A stretch of 30,353 bases of DNA. Source: Hyphomicrobiaceae bacterium UBA7697. Lineage in GTDB: Bacteria; Pseudomonadota; Alphaproteobacteria; Rhizobiales; Methyloligellaceae. Of the stretch, positions 16,573-24,698 are shown piece by piece. How positions within the stretch are numbered: position 1 is the stretch's first letter; every line of letters begins with the position of its first letter. The position numbers were made by a program, and so were the translations under genes. The stretch spans positions 1 to 30,353 of the forward strand of contig DLGJ01000013.1 in NCBI GenBank assembly GCA_002482645.1, written 5' to 3'. The notes under the pieces were generated by a model. It was not told the origin of the DNA and ran no database searches. It saw only the letters and a program-made list of their open reading frames with translations.

Positions 16573-17028
16573 ATGATTTCGAAGCTAGCTCAGATCGCCG
16601 CCATTTCCGTTCTGCTATGCGGGACCGCCGCCATCGCGCATGAGGAAGCCACGGGCGTCGTCAAGGAGCGCATGGACCTGATGGACACCCAGAAGGACGC
16701 CATGAAGATTCTCGGTGGCATGGCCAAGGGAGAGGTTCCGTTCGATGCCGCGAAAGCGGCTGCGGCAGCTCATGAAATCGAGACCACGGCCGCAAAGGTT
16801 CCCGATCTCTTTCCGGAGGGAACCGGAGGTCATCCAAGCGAAGCCAAGCCGGAAGTATGGACCCAATGGGATAAGTTTACGGACGACGCGGAGGCTCTGA
16901 CCAAGGCCGCCACAGCGCTCAAGGTCGCGCTGGAAGGCGATGCTTCCGAGTGGAAAGCCAAATTCAAAGGCGTCGTCGATGCCTGCAAGACCTGCCACAA
17001 GACCTTCCGGGCCGAAAAGAAGGACTAA
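16573..17028 (+). CDS. Cytochrome c' (periplasmic)
   Basis: A 151-residue c-type cytochrome with a Sec signal peptide (cleavage near AIA-H, about residue 22) and a four-helix bundle pattern, with the heme site C138-K-T-C-H142 close to the C-terminus and followed by a basic tail. This placement and length are typical of cytochrome c'. Members of the family bind NO or CO at a five-coordinate heme and protect against nitrosative stress; a direct role in electron transfer is less certain. GAGGGAG lies six bases upstream of the ATG. It is upstream of, and on the same strand as, the LysR/fds genes. Confidence 0.9.
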   Translation: MISKLAQIAAISVLLCGTAAIAHEEATGVVKERMDLMDTQKDAMKILGGMAKGEVPFDAAKAAAAAHEIETTAAKVPDLFPEGTGGHPSEAKPEVWTQWDKFTDDAEALTKAATALKVALEGDASEWKAKFKGVVDACKTCHKTFRAEKKD

Positions 17029-17121
17029 CGGGGACGCTTCAAAGGTTGCTGTGACGGCGCGCCGGGCCCACTATCGAATCCGGCTGCGGAACAGATCCTG
17101 GGATCGGCTCGCCGGCACGGC

Positions 17122-18054
17122 ATGATCGACAGATTGGAATTCCTCATCACGCTCTCACGGGAGCGCCATTTCGGCCACGCCGCGGAAGCCTGTGGCGTGA
17201 GTCAGCCAACATTTTCCAATGGAATCAAGCAGTTAGAGGACTCGCTGGGCGTGCTTCTGGTGGAGCGCGGCTCGCGCTTCCGGGGCTTCACGCCCGAGGG
17301 CGAGCGGGTCTTGGACTGGGCCCGCCGGATCGTGGCCGACACCCGCGCGATGCGGCAGGAAATCGACGCCCTGAAGCATGGCCTTTCCGGACATTTGCGC
17401 ATCGCCACGATCCCGACGGCGCTCCCCGTCGTCGCCATGCTGACGACGCCCTACCAGGCACAGCATCCAGATGTCCGCTTCACCATCCATTCGCGCACCT
17501 CGATCGAGGTGCTGAGCATGTTGGAGAACCTGGAGGTGGATGCGGGTTTGACCTATCTGGACAACGAGCCCTTGGGCCGCGTGCAGGCCATCCCCCTCTA
17601 CACCGAACGGTACCGCCTGCTCGCCTCCGCCGACGGTCCCCTTGCGGACCGGGACACCGTTACTTGGAAAGACGTGGCGAGCCAGCCCCTCTGCCTCTTG
17701 ACGCCGGATATGCAGAATCGGCGGATCGTCGACGCACAGCTACGCGAAGCCGGCGCCAATGTCGTCCCATCGCTCGAATCGGATTCGGTCATCGTCCTGA
17801 TTGCGCATGTGCGCACGGGGAAATGGGCCAGCGTCATGCCGGCTCAACTGGCTGAGGTGTTGGGCGTGTCGAAAAACGTACGCTCGATCCCGATCGTCAA
17901 TCCCGAGGTGACTCACTCGATCGGACTCGTGGTTCCGCAACGTAACCCCTTAACGCCGCTCATCAATGCGCTGGCTTCCGAGGCCCGGCAGCTAGCGCCG
18001 ATTTTGGAAGGCCTTTCGACGATGAAACAGAGTCCTGAAAGTCTGGAAGTTTGA
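17122..18054 (+). CDS. LysR-family transcriptional regulator, likely controlling the fds genes
   Basis: A 310-residue DNA-binding regulator with an N-terminal winged helix-turn-helix (residues about 1-60: HFGHAAEACGVSQPTFSNGIKQLE) and a periplasmic-binding-protein-like effector domain from about 90. It lies directly upstream of the formate dehydrogenase operon on the same strand, as an FdsR-type regulator does in other bacteria, so formate-responsive or molybdate-responsive control of fds is a reasonable inference. The effector is not evident. The ATG at 17122 has a weak ribosome-binding site. Unlike many LysR genes it is not divergent from its presumed target. Confidence 0.88.
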   Translation: MIDRLEFLITLSRERHFGHAAEACGVSQPTFSNGIKQLEDSLGVLLVERGSRFRGFTPEGERVLDWARRIVADTRAMRQEIDALKHGLSGHLRIATIPTALPVVAMLTTPYQAQHPDVRFTIHSRTSIEVLSMLENLEVDAGLTYLDNEPLGRVQAIPLYTERYRLLASADGPLADRDTVTWKDVASQPLCLLTPDMQNRRIVDAQLREAGANVVPSLESDSVIVLIAHVRTGKWASVMPAQLAEVLGVSKNVRSIPIVNPEVTHSIGLVVPQRNPLTPLINALASEARQLAPILEGLSTMKQSPESLEV

Positions 18055-18156
18055 TCGTCGCGACGACTCGCCCCCGCCGGCCCAAAGCGGGCTGCCAGTG
18101 TCTCTAAGCTTATTCAGGAATCCCGATCCGTTAACGAGCTTGTTTTATTGATTTCA

Positions 18157-18170
18157 CGAAAATAATTTCG
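18157..18170. promoter_or_regulatory. Inverted repeat in the fds upstream region
   Basis: CGAAAATAATTTCG is a perfect inverted repeat with five-base arms around ATAA, in an AT-rich stretch 36-49 bases before the fdsG start. It is a plausible LysR-type operator or promoter-overlapping site for the adjacent regulator. A TTGATT at 18148-18153 could be a -35 element, but no good -10 follows. Confidence 0.35.
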
Positions 18171-18205
18171 CATCTTGCACAATGGGTCAAAAACGCGGTT
18201 AGGCA

Positions 18206-18679
18206 ATGCCGAAATATGAAACATGGGCGCCTGAGCGCGCCAACGAGATTATTGCGCAGCATCAAGATCAAAAAGGCGCGGCGCTTCCCATCCTTCATGC
18301 GTTGCAGGAGGTCTTCGGGTGCGTCCCGCTGGCGGCGGAACCGCTGATCGCCGATGCTTTGAATATCACCCGCGCGGAAGTGCATGGCTGCGTGACATTT
18401 TACCACGACTTCCGGCGCGAACCGCCGGGCCGCCGGACCCTCAAGATTTGCCTCGCCGAGTCTTGTCAGGCTTCCGGCGTCCGTGCGCTGGCCAAGCGCG
18501 CGAAGGAGAAGCTGGGGGTTGAGATGGGCGGAACGACAGCCGATGCCCGCGTGACCCTTGAGCCTGTATATTGCTTGGGGCTTTGCCATTCGTCTCCCGC
18601 CGCGATGCTGGATAAGGACGTTTACGCGGCTCTGGACGAGGAGCGGCTCGATGAGCTGCTCAAGGAGGCACAGTCTTGA
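18206..18679 (+). CDS. fdsG: NAD-dependent formate dehydrogenase gamma subunit (NuoE-like)
   Basis: A small cytoplasmic subunit of the soluble formate dehydrogenase; it relates to NuoE of complex I and carries a [2Fe-2S] cluster. Of 157 residues, the cluster ligands are visible as C82-x4-C87 and C123-x3-C127 in a thioredoxin-like domain, preceded by the usual helical N-terminus (LPILHALQEVFGCVP). The ATG at 18206 has little ribosome-binding site. Its stop overlaps the TTG start of fdsB (TTGA, 18676-18679), indicating translational coupling. Confidence 0.95.
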   Translation: MPKYETWAPERANEIIAQHQDQKGAALPILHALQEVFGCVPLAAEPLIADALNITRAEVHGCVTFYHDFRREPPGRRTLKICLAESCQASGVRALAKRAKEKLGVEMGGTTADARVTLEPVYCLGLCHSSPAAMLDKDVYAALDEERLDELLKEAQS

Positions 18680-20232
18680 CCCGCATTTATATTTCCCGGG
18701 ATTCGGGCGCGCTCGCCGTGGGCGCCGAGTCGGTTGCCAAGCGGTTTGAAAAGGAAGTCAAGGAGCGCGGCCTCGATCTCGAGATCGTCCGCACCGGCTC
18801 CCGGGGCATGTACTGGCTTGAGCCCCTGGTCGAGGTCGAAACCGATCAGGGCCGCGTCGGATACGGTCCGGTCAAGGCGTCCGAGGTCGGCACTCTGATC
18901 GACGACGGCATTCTCGCCGGCAAGCCGGACAAGAAATGCATCGGCGTGGTGGACGACTATCCCTGGTTCAAGAACCAGACCCGCCTCACCTTCGCCCGCG
19001 TCGGCATCACCGACCCGCGTTCGCTGAAGGACTATCAGGCGCATGGCGGCTATGCCGGCCTGAAACGGGCCATCGAGGCGGGGCCCGACGCGATTATCGA
19101 GCAAGTGCTGACTTCGGGCCTTCGCGGCCGCGGCGGCGCGGGCTTCCCCACCGGGATCAAGTGGCGCACCGTCGCCGATACCCCGCCGCAGCAAAAATAT
19201 ATCGTCTGCAACGCGGACGAAGGCGATAGCGGCACGTTCGCGGACCGCATGATCATGGAGGGCGACCCCTTCGTGCTCATCGAGGGCATGACCATCGCGG
19301 GCATCGCCGTGGGCGCCACCTACGGCTATATCTATGTCCGTTCCGAATATCCCCATTCGATCGAGGCGCTGCGCGCGGCGATCGACGCCGCCCGTGCGGC
19401 CGGGTTCCTCGGCACCAACGTGGCCGGTTCGGGCTATGCCTACGACATGGAGGTCCGCGAAGGCGCGGGCGCCTATGTGTGCGGCGAGGAGACGTCGCTG
19501 CTCGACAGCGTCGAAGGCAAGCGGGGCGAGGTACGGGCGAAACCGCCGCTGCCCGCCCATATCGGCCTGTTCGGCCAGCCGACGATCATCAACAACGTCC
19601 TGTCGCTCGCATCGGTCCCGATCATCATGGACCGGGGCGGCGAATTCTATCGGGATTTCGGCATGGGCCGGTCGCGCGGCACGATGCCGATCCAGCTGGC
19701 CGGAAATCTCAAATATGGCGGCCTTTACGAGACGGCCTTCGGCATTACGCTCGGCGAGCTGGTCGACGAGATCGGCGGCGGCACGAAGTCTGGCCGGCCG
19801 GTTCGTGCGGTCCAGGTCGGCGGACCGCTTGGCGCCTATTTCCCGCGCGAGCTGTTCGACACCCCGTTCGACTACGAGGCTTTCGCGGAGCGCGACGGCC
19901 TGATCGGCCATGGCGGCATCGTGGTCTTCGACGACACGGTGGACATGGCGCAACAGGCGCATTTCGCCATGGAATTCTGCGCCATCGAATCGTGCGGCAA
20001 GTGTACGCCTTGCCGGATCGGCTCCGCCCGCGGGATGGAGGTGATCGACAAGATCATCGCCAACGACAATCGCGCGGCCAATCTCGAGATCCTCGAGGAT
20101 CTCTGCAACACGATGAAACTTGGGTCTCTCTGCGCGCTCGGAGGATTCGCCCCCTACCCCGTAATGAGCGCGCTAACCCATTTCCCTGAAGATTTCGGCG
20201 CCGAGAAGAAGCGCCTAGACGCTGCTGAGTGA
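18676..20232 (+). CDS. fdsB: NAD-dependent formate dehydrogenase beta subunit (NuoF-like)
   Basis: The diaphorase subunit: takes electrons from the Fe-S chain through FMN and reduces NAD+. The 518 residues contain an N-terminal thioredoxin-like domain without the Cys ligands (about 1-85), the FMN/NADH-binding domain (GRGGAGFPTG at 151-160 and NADEGDSGTF at 179-188), an SLBB-type region and a C-terminal [4Fe-4S] domain with C440, C443, C446 and C486. The start is TTG at 18676, overlapping the fdsG stop by four bases; AAGGAGG at 18661-18667 is well placed eight bases upstream, which decides this rare start codon. fdsA follows after ten bases. Confidence 0.96.
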   Translation: MTRIYISRDSGALAVGAESVAKRFEKEVKERGLDLEIVRTGSRGMYWLEPLVEVETDQGRVGYGPVKASEVGTLIDDGILAGKPDKKCIGVVDDYPWFKNQTRLTFARVGITDPRSLKDYQAHGGYAGLKRAIEAGPDAIIEQVLTSGLRGRGGAGFPTGIKWRTVADTPPQQKYIVCNADEGDSGTFADRMIMEGDPFVLIEGMTIAGIAVGATYGYIYVRSEYPHSIEALRAAIDAARAAGFLGTNVAGSGYAYDMEVREGAGAYVCGEETSLLDSVEGKRGEVRAKPPLPAHIGLFGQPTIINNVLSLASVPIIMDRGGEFYRDFGMGRSRGTMPIQLAGNLKYGGLYETAFGITLGELVDEIGGGTKSGRPVRAVQVGGPLGAYFPRELFDTPFDYEAFAERDGLIGHGGIVVFDDTVDMAQQAHFAMEFCAIESCGKCTPCRIGSARGMEVIDKIIANDNRAANLEILEDLCNTMKLGSLCALGGFAPYPVMSALTHFPEDFGAEKKRLDAAE

Positions 20233-20242
20233 GGACACCCCC

Positions 20243-23089
20243 ATGCCACTGAACCCGGAACTCGACTACGGAACCCCCCAATCGCCGTCGGAGAAGATGG
20301 TGACGCTGACCATCGACGGCGAGGAAGTCATGGTGCCCGAGGGAACCTCGATCATGCGCGCCGCGATGGAGCTGGGAACGCAAATTCCGAAGCTCTGTGC
20401 CACGGACATGCTGGACTCTTACGGGTCTTGCCGACTTTGCCTGGTCGAGATCGAGGGCCGTAACGGAACGCCTGCCTCATGCACCACGCCGGTCGGCGAG
20501 GGCATGGTGGTCAAGACGCAGACCTCCAGGCTGAAGCAGCTTCGCAAGGGCGTGATGGAGCTCTATATCTCCGAGCATCCGCTCGATTGCCTCACCTGCT
20601 CGGCCAATGGCGACTGCGAGCTGCAGGACATGGCCGGCGCCGTGGGCCTGCGCGATGTGCGCTACGGCTATGAGGGTGCGCGGCATCCCAATCCGGGCCT
20701 CGACGTCTCCAACCCTTACTTCACCTACGAGCCGTCCAAGTGCATCGTCTGCTCGCGCTGCGTCCGCGCTTGCGAGGAGGTGCAAGGCACGTTCGCCTTG
20801 ACGATCGCCAATCGCGGTTTCGACTCCGTGGTGTCGCCGTCGATGGAGGAGGATTTCATCGACTCCGAGTGTGTGTCCTGCGGCGCTTGCGTTCAGGCTT
20901 GCCCCACGGCGACACTGAACGAGAAGTCGGTGATCGAAATCGGCACGCCGGACAAGGCCGTCGTGACGACATGCGCCTATTGCGGCGTCGGTTGCGCCTT
21001 CCGCGCGGAAATGCGCGGCGACGAACTTGTTCGCATGATCCCCTACAAGGCGGGCAAGGCCAATCACGGCCATTCCTGCATCAAGGGCCGCTTCGCCTAT
21101 GGTTATGCGCAGCACAAGGATCGCATTCTGAATCCGATGATCCGCGAGAAGATCACCGATCCGTGGCGGGAGGTCTCTTGGGAAGAGGCCATCCAGTACG
21201 CGGCATCGCAGTTCAAGCGTATCCAGGCCAAATACGGCCGCGGCTCCGTGGGCGGCATCACCTCGTCCCGCTGCACTAACGAAGAAACCTTCCTCGTTCA
21301 GAAGCTGGTCCGCACCAGTTTCGGCAACAACAATGTCGACACCTGCGCCCGCGTGTGCCACTCGCCCACGGGCTACGGACTCAACACGACATACGGCACG
21401 AGCGCCGGCACGCAGGACTTCGACTCCGTTGACGAGACCGACGTGATCCTGGTGATCGGCGCCAACCCGACCGACGCTCATCCGGTGTTCGGCTCGCGCA
21501 TGAAGAAGCGCCTGCGCGAAGGCGCCAAGCTGATCGTTGTCGATCCGCGCAAAATCGATCTGGTCCGCTCGCCTCACATCGAGGCGGACTATCACCTGCC
21601 CTTGCGGCCGGGCACAAACGTGGCCGTGGTCACGTCGCTGGCCCACGTGGTCGTGACGGAAGGGCTGATGGACGAGGCGTTCATCCGCGAGCGCTGCGAG
21701 TGGGACGAGTTCCAGGAGTGGGTCGCGTTCGTCTCCGATCCGCGCCACGCGCCCGAAGCCATCGAGAAGATTTCGGGCGTTCCGGCCGAGGCGATCCGCG
21801 GCGCCGCGCGCCTCTATGCGACCGGCGGCAACGCGGCCATCTACTATGGCCTCGGCGTGACCGAGCACAGCCAGGGCTCGACGACTGTGATGGCCATCGC
21901 CAATCTCGCCATGGCCACCGGCAATATCGGCCGCAACGGCGTTGGCGTGAATCCCTTGCGCGGTCAGAACAATGTGCAGGGGTCTTGCGATATGGGCTCC
22001 TTCCCGCACGAACTGCCCGGCTACCGGCACATCTCCGATGGGCATACGGTCGAGATGTTCGAGTCCCTCTGGGGCCGTCCGCTCGATAAAGAGCCGGGCC
22101 TGCGCATTCCCAACATGATCGACGCCGCGCTCGACGGCTCGTTCAAGGGCCTCTACATCCAGGGCGAGGATATTCTCCAATCCGACCCGAACACCCAGCA
22201 CATGGCCGCCGGCCTGGCCGCGATGGAATGCGTGGTGGTGCAGGACCTGTTCCTGGTCGAGACGGCGAACTACGCGCACGTGTTCCTTCCCGGTTCGACC
22301 TTCCTCGAGAAGAACGGCACGTTCACCAATGCCGAACGCCGCATTCAGCCGGTTCGCAAGGTGATGGCTCCGCTCAACGGCTACGAGGACTGGGAGATTA
22401 CCCAGATGCTGTCGAACGCATTGGGCTATCCGATGCACTACGATCATCCCTCGCAGATCATGGACGAGATCGCGCGTCTGACCCCGACCTTCGCCGGCGT
22501 CTCCTTCGAGAAGCTCGACGAGCTCGGTTCGGTGCAGTGGCCCTGCAATGACGCGGCGCCGGAAGGCACGCCGATCATGCATCTCGACGGGTTCGTGCGC
22601 GGCAAGGGCAAGTTCGTCATCACCGAGTATGTGGCGACGGACGAGAAGTCCGGTCCGCGGTTCCCGCTGCTGCTCACCACCGGCCGCATCCTGTCGCAGT
22701 ACAATGTCGGCGCGCAGACGCGGCGCACGGACAATGTGGTCTGGCATGAGGCCGATCGTCTCGAGATTCACCCGTTCGATGCCGAAACCCACGGCGTCCG
22801 CGACGGAGACTGGGTGAAAATCACCAGCCGTACCGGCGAGACGACTTTGCGGGCACTCGTCACCGAGCGTGTGGCGCCTGGGGTCGTCTACACCACATTC
22901 CACCACCCGACGACGCAGGTGAACGTGGTGACGACGGAGTTCTCCGACTGGGCCACCAACTGCCCCGAATACAAGGTGACGGCCGTTCAGGTCGCGCCGT
23001 GCAACGGGCCGTCCGAATGGCAGGAGGAGTACGAGGAACTGTCGAGGGCCGCGCGCCGCATTGCGGAGCCTTTGGAGGCGGCGGAGTAA
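20243..23089 (+). CDS. fdsA: NAD-dependent formate dehydrogenase alpha subunit (Mo/W bis-MGD)
   Basis: The catalytic subunit, oxidising formate to CO2 in the cytoplasm. The 948 residues begin with a complex-I-like Fe-S domain: [2Fe-2S] ligands C52, C63, C66 and C80; a His-ligated cluster with H112, C116, C119 and C125; two ferredoxin-type clusters (C167, C170, C173, C177 and C210, C213, C216, C220). A further [4Fe-4S] follows (C244, C247, C251, C279). The catalytic metal ligand is C372 in VCHSP with His373 after it, so this is the Cys and not the selenocysteine form. A molybdopterin-dinucleotide-binding domain closes the protein. Whether the metal is Mo or W cannot be told. The ATG at 20243 has TGAGGA upstream. 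Confidence 0.98.
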   Translation: MPLNPELDYGTPQSPSEKMVTLTIDGEEVMVPEGTSIMRAAMELGTQIPKLCATDMLDSYGSCRLCLVEIEGRNGTPASCTTPVGEGMVVKTQTSRLKQLRKGVMELYISEHPLDCLTCSANGDCELQDMAGAVGLRDVRYGYEGARHPNPGLDVSNPYFTYEPSKCIVCSRCVRACEEVQGTFALTIANRGFDSVVSPSMEEDFIDSECVSCGACVQACPTATLNEKSVIEIGTPDKAVVTTCAYCGVGCAFRAEMRGDELVRMIPYKAGKANHGHSCIKGRFAYGYAQHKDRILNPMIREKITDPWREVSWEEAIQYAASQFKRIQAKYGRGSVGGITSSRCTNEETFLVQKLVRTSFGNNNVDTCARVCHSPTGYGLNTTYGTSAGTQDFDSVDETDVILVIGANPTDAHPVFGSRMKKRLREGAKLIVVDPRKIDLVRSPHIEADYHLPLRPGTNVAVVTSLAHVVVTEGLMDEAFIRERCEWDEFQEWVAFVSDPRHAPEAIEKISGVPAEAIRGAARLYATGGNAAIYYGLGVTEHSQGSTTVMAIANLAMATGNIGRNGVGVNPLRGQNNVQGSCDMGSFPHELPGYRHISDGHTVEMFESLWGRPLDKEPGLRIPNMIDAALDGSFKGLYIQGEDILQSDPNTQHMAAGLAAMECVVVQDLFLVETANYAHVFLPGSTFLEKNGTFTNAERRIQPVRKVMAPLNGYEDWEITQMLSNALGYPMHYDHPSQIMDEIARLTPTFAGVSFEKLDELGSVQWPCNDAAPEGTPIMHLDGFVRGKGKFVITEYVATDEKSGPRFPLLLTTGRILSQYNVGAQTRRTDNVVWHEADRLEIHPFDAETHGVRDGDWVKITSRTGETTLRALVTERVAPGVVYTTFHHPTTQVNVVTTEFSDWATNCPEYKVTAVQVAPCNGPSEWQEEYEELSRAARRIAEPLEAAE

Positions 23090-23129
23090 TCTCCGCCCCT
23101 CGCCTCATCCAACGGAGAGCCTCAAGCTT

Positions 23130-23384
23130 ATGAAGCCCGAAAATCTCGTCCATATGGCAAATCAGATCGGCAAATTCTTCCAGTATCAACGGAAGGACGA
23201 GATCGTTCCCGGCATCGCCAACCACATCAGGAAATTCTGGGAACCCCGTATGCGCACCGCAATCTTCGCCTATATCGATCAAGGCGGAGACGGACTCGAT
23301 CCACTCGTCAAAGAGGCGCTCCTCGATCTCAAGGAAAGACGAGAGGTCACCGAGACGAGCTTCGGGGGCACAGAGGCCTCGTAA
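23130..23384 (+). CDS. fdsD: Formate dehydrogenase delta subunit
   Basis: An 84-residue protein of the FdsD family, a small subunit associated with assembly and stability of FdsABG complexes. The pattern M-A-N-Q-I-G-K-F-F near residues 9-17, followed by a HIRKFWEPRMR segment at about 32-42, is the family signature. I placed the start at the ATG at 23130, with GGAGAG upstream; an in-frame ATG at 23061 would lie inside fdsA. It ends the operon; no fdsC/fdhD-like sulfurtransferase gene follows, so that maturation factor must be encoded elsewhere. Confidence 0.9.
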   Translation: MKPENLVHMANQIGKFFQYQRKDEIVPGIANHIRKFWEPRMRTAIFAYIDQGGDGLDPLVKEALLDLKERREVTETSFGGTEAS

Positions 23385-23401
23385 AGGCACGGACGGCTTC
23401 T

Positions 23402-23422
23402 GGCGGCGCCGTTCGCGCCGTC
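23402..23422. terminator. Hairpin between the convergent fdsD and beta-propeller genes
   Basis: GGCGGCGC (23402-23409) pairs with GCGCCGTC (23415-23422) with one G-U pair around a five-base loop, 18 bases after the fdsD stop. It lacks a U-run in either direction and could serve as a bidirectional terminator. Confidence 0.45.
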
Positions 23423-23479
23423 CCGGCATGCGTTGCCCTCGATGGCGGGCGCGCCTGCGGTAGGACCCGACTCCGAGGT

Positions 23480-24469
23480 CTAGACGTCCGGCTTACCGGG
23501 CATGACCGCGACGCCCCAAGGCAGACGCCCCACCGGCACGGACTTGATCGCTTTCAACCTGTCCACGTCGATGACGGTCATGTCGTTGGTGAGTCCGTTC
23601 GCGACGTAGTACTTCTTGCCGTCTGCGCTGAGCTCGCCATGCCAAGGACGTTGGCCGACCAGGATATAGTCGACGACTTCCTTCGTCGCGGTGTCGATGA
23701 CCGCGACACGATTGGACGGCCCCAGCGGCACCAGCATCATTTTACCGTCGCGAACGAAGTCCATCCCGACCGGTTGCAGTTGCTCGGGACGAACGCCGGG
23801 CACCTCGAAGCCGATCTTCTTGGTGATCTCCCAGGTCGCCGGGTCGATCACCGAAATGGTGCCGCCAACCTCCGAGGAAACCCAAAGCTCCTTGCCGTCC
23901 TTCGTCCACTTCGCCTCGCGCGGACGTGAGTCGACCAGGACGTTGGCGATCAGCGTGTGTGTCGCGTTGTCGATGATGTGGGCCATGCTCGTGCTTTCCG
24001 AGGTGGCCGCGGTGTATTTGTTGTCGGGGCTCACGGCCATGCCTTCGGGCTCCACGCCCACAGGCACTTCGGCCAAAACCTTGCCAGAGTCGACCTCCAT
24101 GATCGTAACGAGACTGTCGTCCTCGTTGGCGATGTAGATGATCTTCCCATCCGGATCGACGTCCATCAATTCCGGATCCGGACCGCTCTCCAACTGGCGG
24201 GTAATTTCGAGCGTTTTGGTGTCGATGACGTCGATGATGTCGCCGTCGCCCGCCGCCACGAACAGCTCCTTGTAGTCCGGGCTGAGGATGATGCCGCGCG
24301 GACGGCGTGCGGTCTTGACCGTCTTGATCGTCTCAAGCGTATCGCCGTCGATGACGGTGATCGTGTTGTCCTTCTCGTTCGACACGAAGATCGTTTCGGC
24401 ATGCGCCACGGAGGCGGAGCCTAGAAGGAGCGCTGTCGCGCAAGCGGTAGCAAGGCTGGAGCGTTTCAT
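23480..24469 (-). CDS. Secreted YVTN-type beta-propeller, PQQ-dependent catabolism associated
   Basis: A 329-residue periplasmic protein with a Sec signal peptide (MKRSS N-region, cleavage near AHA-E at about 24) followed by about seven propeller blades, each with the IAN/VSN...VIDxxT pattern. It resembles the beta-propeller family found beside PQQ-dependent dehydrogenase systems (the TIGR03866 type, from memory). The exact function is not known; a scaffold or electron-chain accessory role is suggested by context. I chose the ATG at 24469: AAGGGA lies six bases upstream and the signal peptide begins there; an ATG farther upstream would give a poor signal sequence. It is downstream of the ABC-type binding protein, with the tail relic in between. 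Confidence 0.85.
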   Translation of the reverse strand: MKRSSLATACATALLLGSASVAHAETIFVSNEKDNTITVIDGDTLETIKTVKTARRPRGIILSPDYKELFVAAGDGDIIDVIDTKTLEITRQLESGPDPELMDVDPDGKIIYIANEDDSLVTIMEVDSGKVLAEVPVGVEPEGMAVSPDNKYTAATSESTSMAHIIDNATHTLIANVLVDSRPREAKWTKDGKELWVSSEVGGTISVIDPATWEITKKIGFEVPGVRPEQLQPVGMDFVRDGKMMLVPLGPSNRVAVIDTATKEVVDYILVGQRPWHGELSADGKKYYVANGLTNDMTVIDVDRLKAIKSVPVGRLPWGVAVMPGKPDV

Positions 24470-24489
24470 GAGTGTCCCTTTGCAGATGC

Positions 24490-24580
24490 TTACTTCAATT
24501 CGCACTTGGATTCGGGCATATCAAAACCGAGCGTGTCGGAAGGCGATCCAGGCGAGGCAGTCTCGCTCAACCGGTTGCCG
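24490..24580 (-). pseudogene. Relic of a second copy of the PQQ-system binding-protein C-terminus
   Basis: Reading on the minus strand, the end of this stretch translates as SDTLGFDMPESKCELK and a TAA stop at 24490-24492. The intact upstream gene ends TDTLGFDGPESKCKFKK. The DNA is similar too (CCGACACGCTCGG is identical). Farther upstream GNRL-SETASP of the relic aligns loosely with GTRV-PVSTSP of the gene. The relic is in another frame from the intact gene, and has no start or ribosome-binding site. The simplest reading is a tandem duplication of this gene reduced to its last ~30 codons. Confidence 0.65.
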
Positions 24581-24698
24581 CTTCGCAAGCTTTGGTAGCG
24601 TAGTTCGATGATCTCTTCGGCATAGGAACCCGATGACCGCCGTGGCGCACGCGGCAGCCGAACGCCCGCGACTCTCTCGGAACCTCCTTCGCCGGAGA

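Noticed and set aside
20477..22906. An 809-codon minus-strand open frame opposite fdsA
   Set aside because: fdsA is certain from its full set of Fe-S and metal ligands; the antisense translation has no conserved features.
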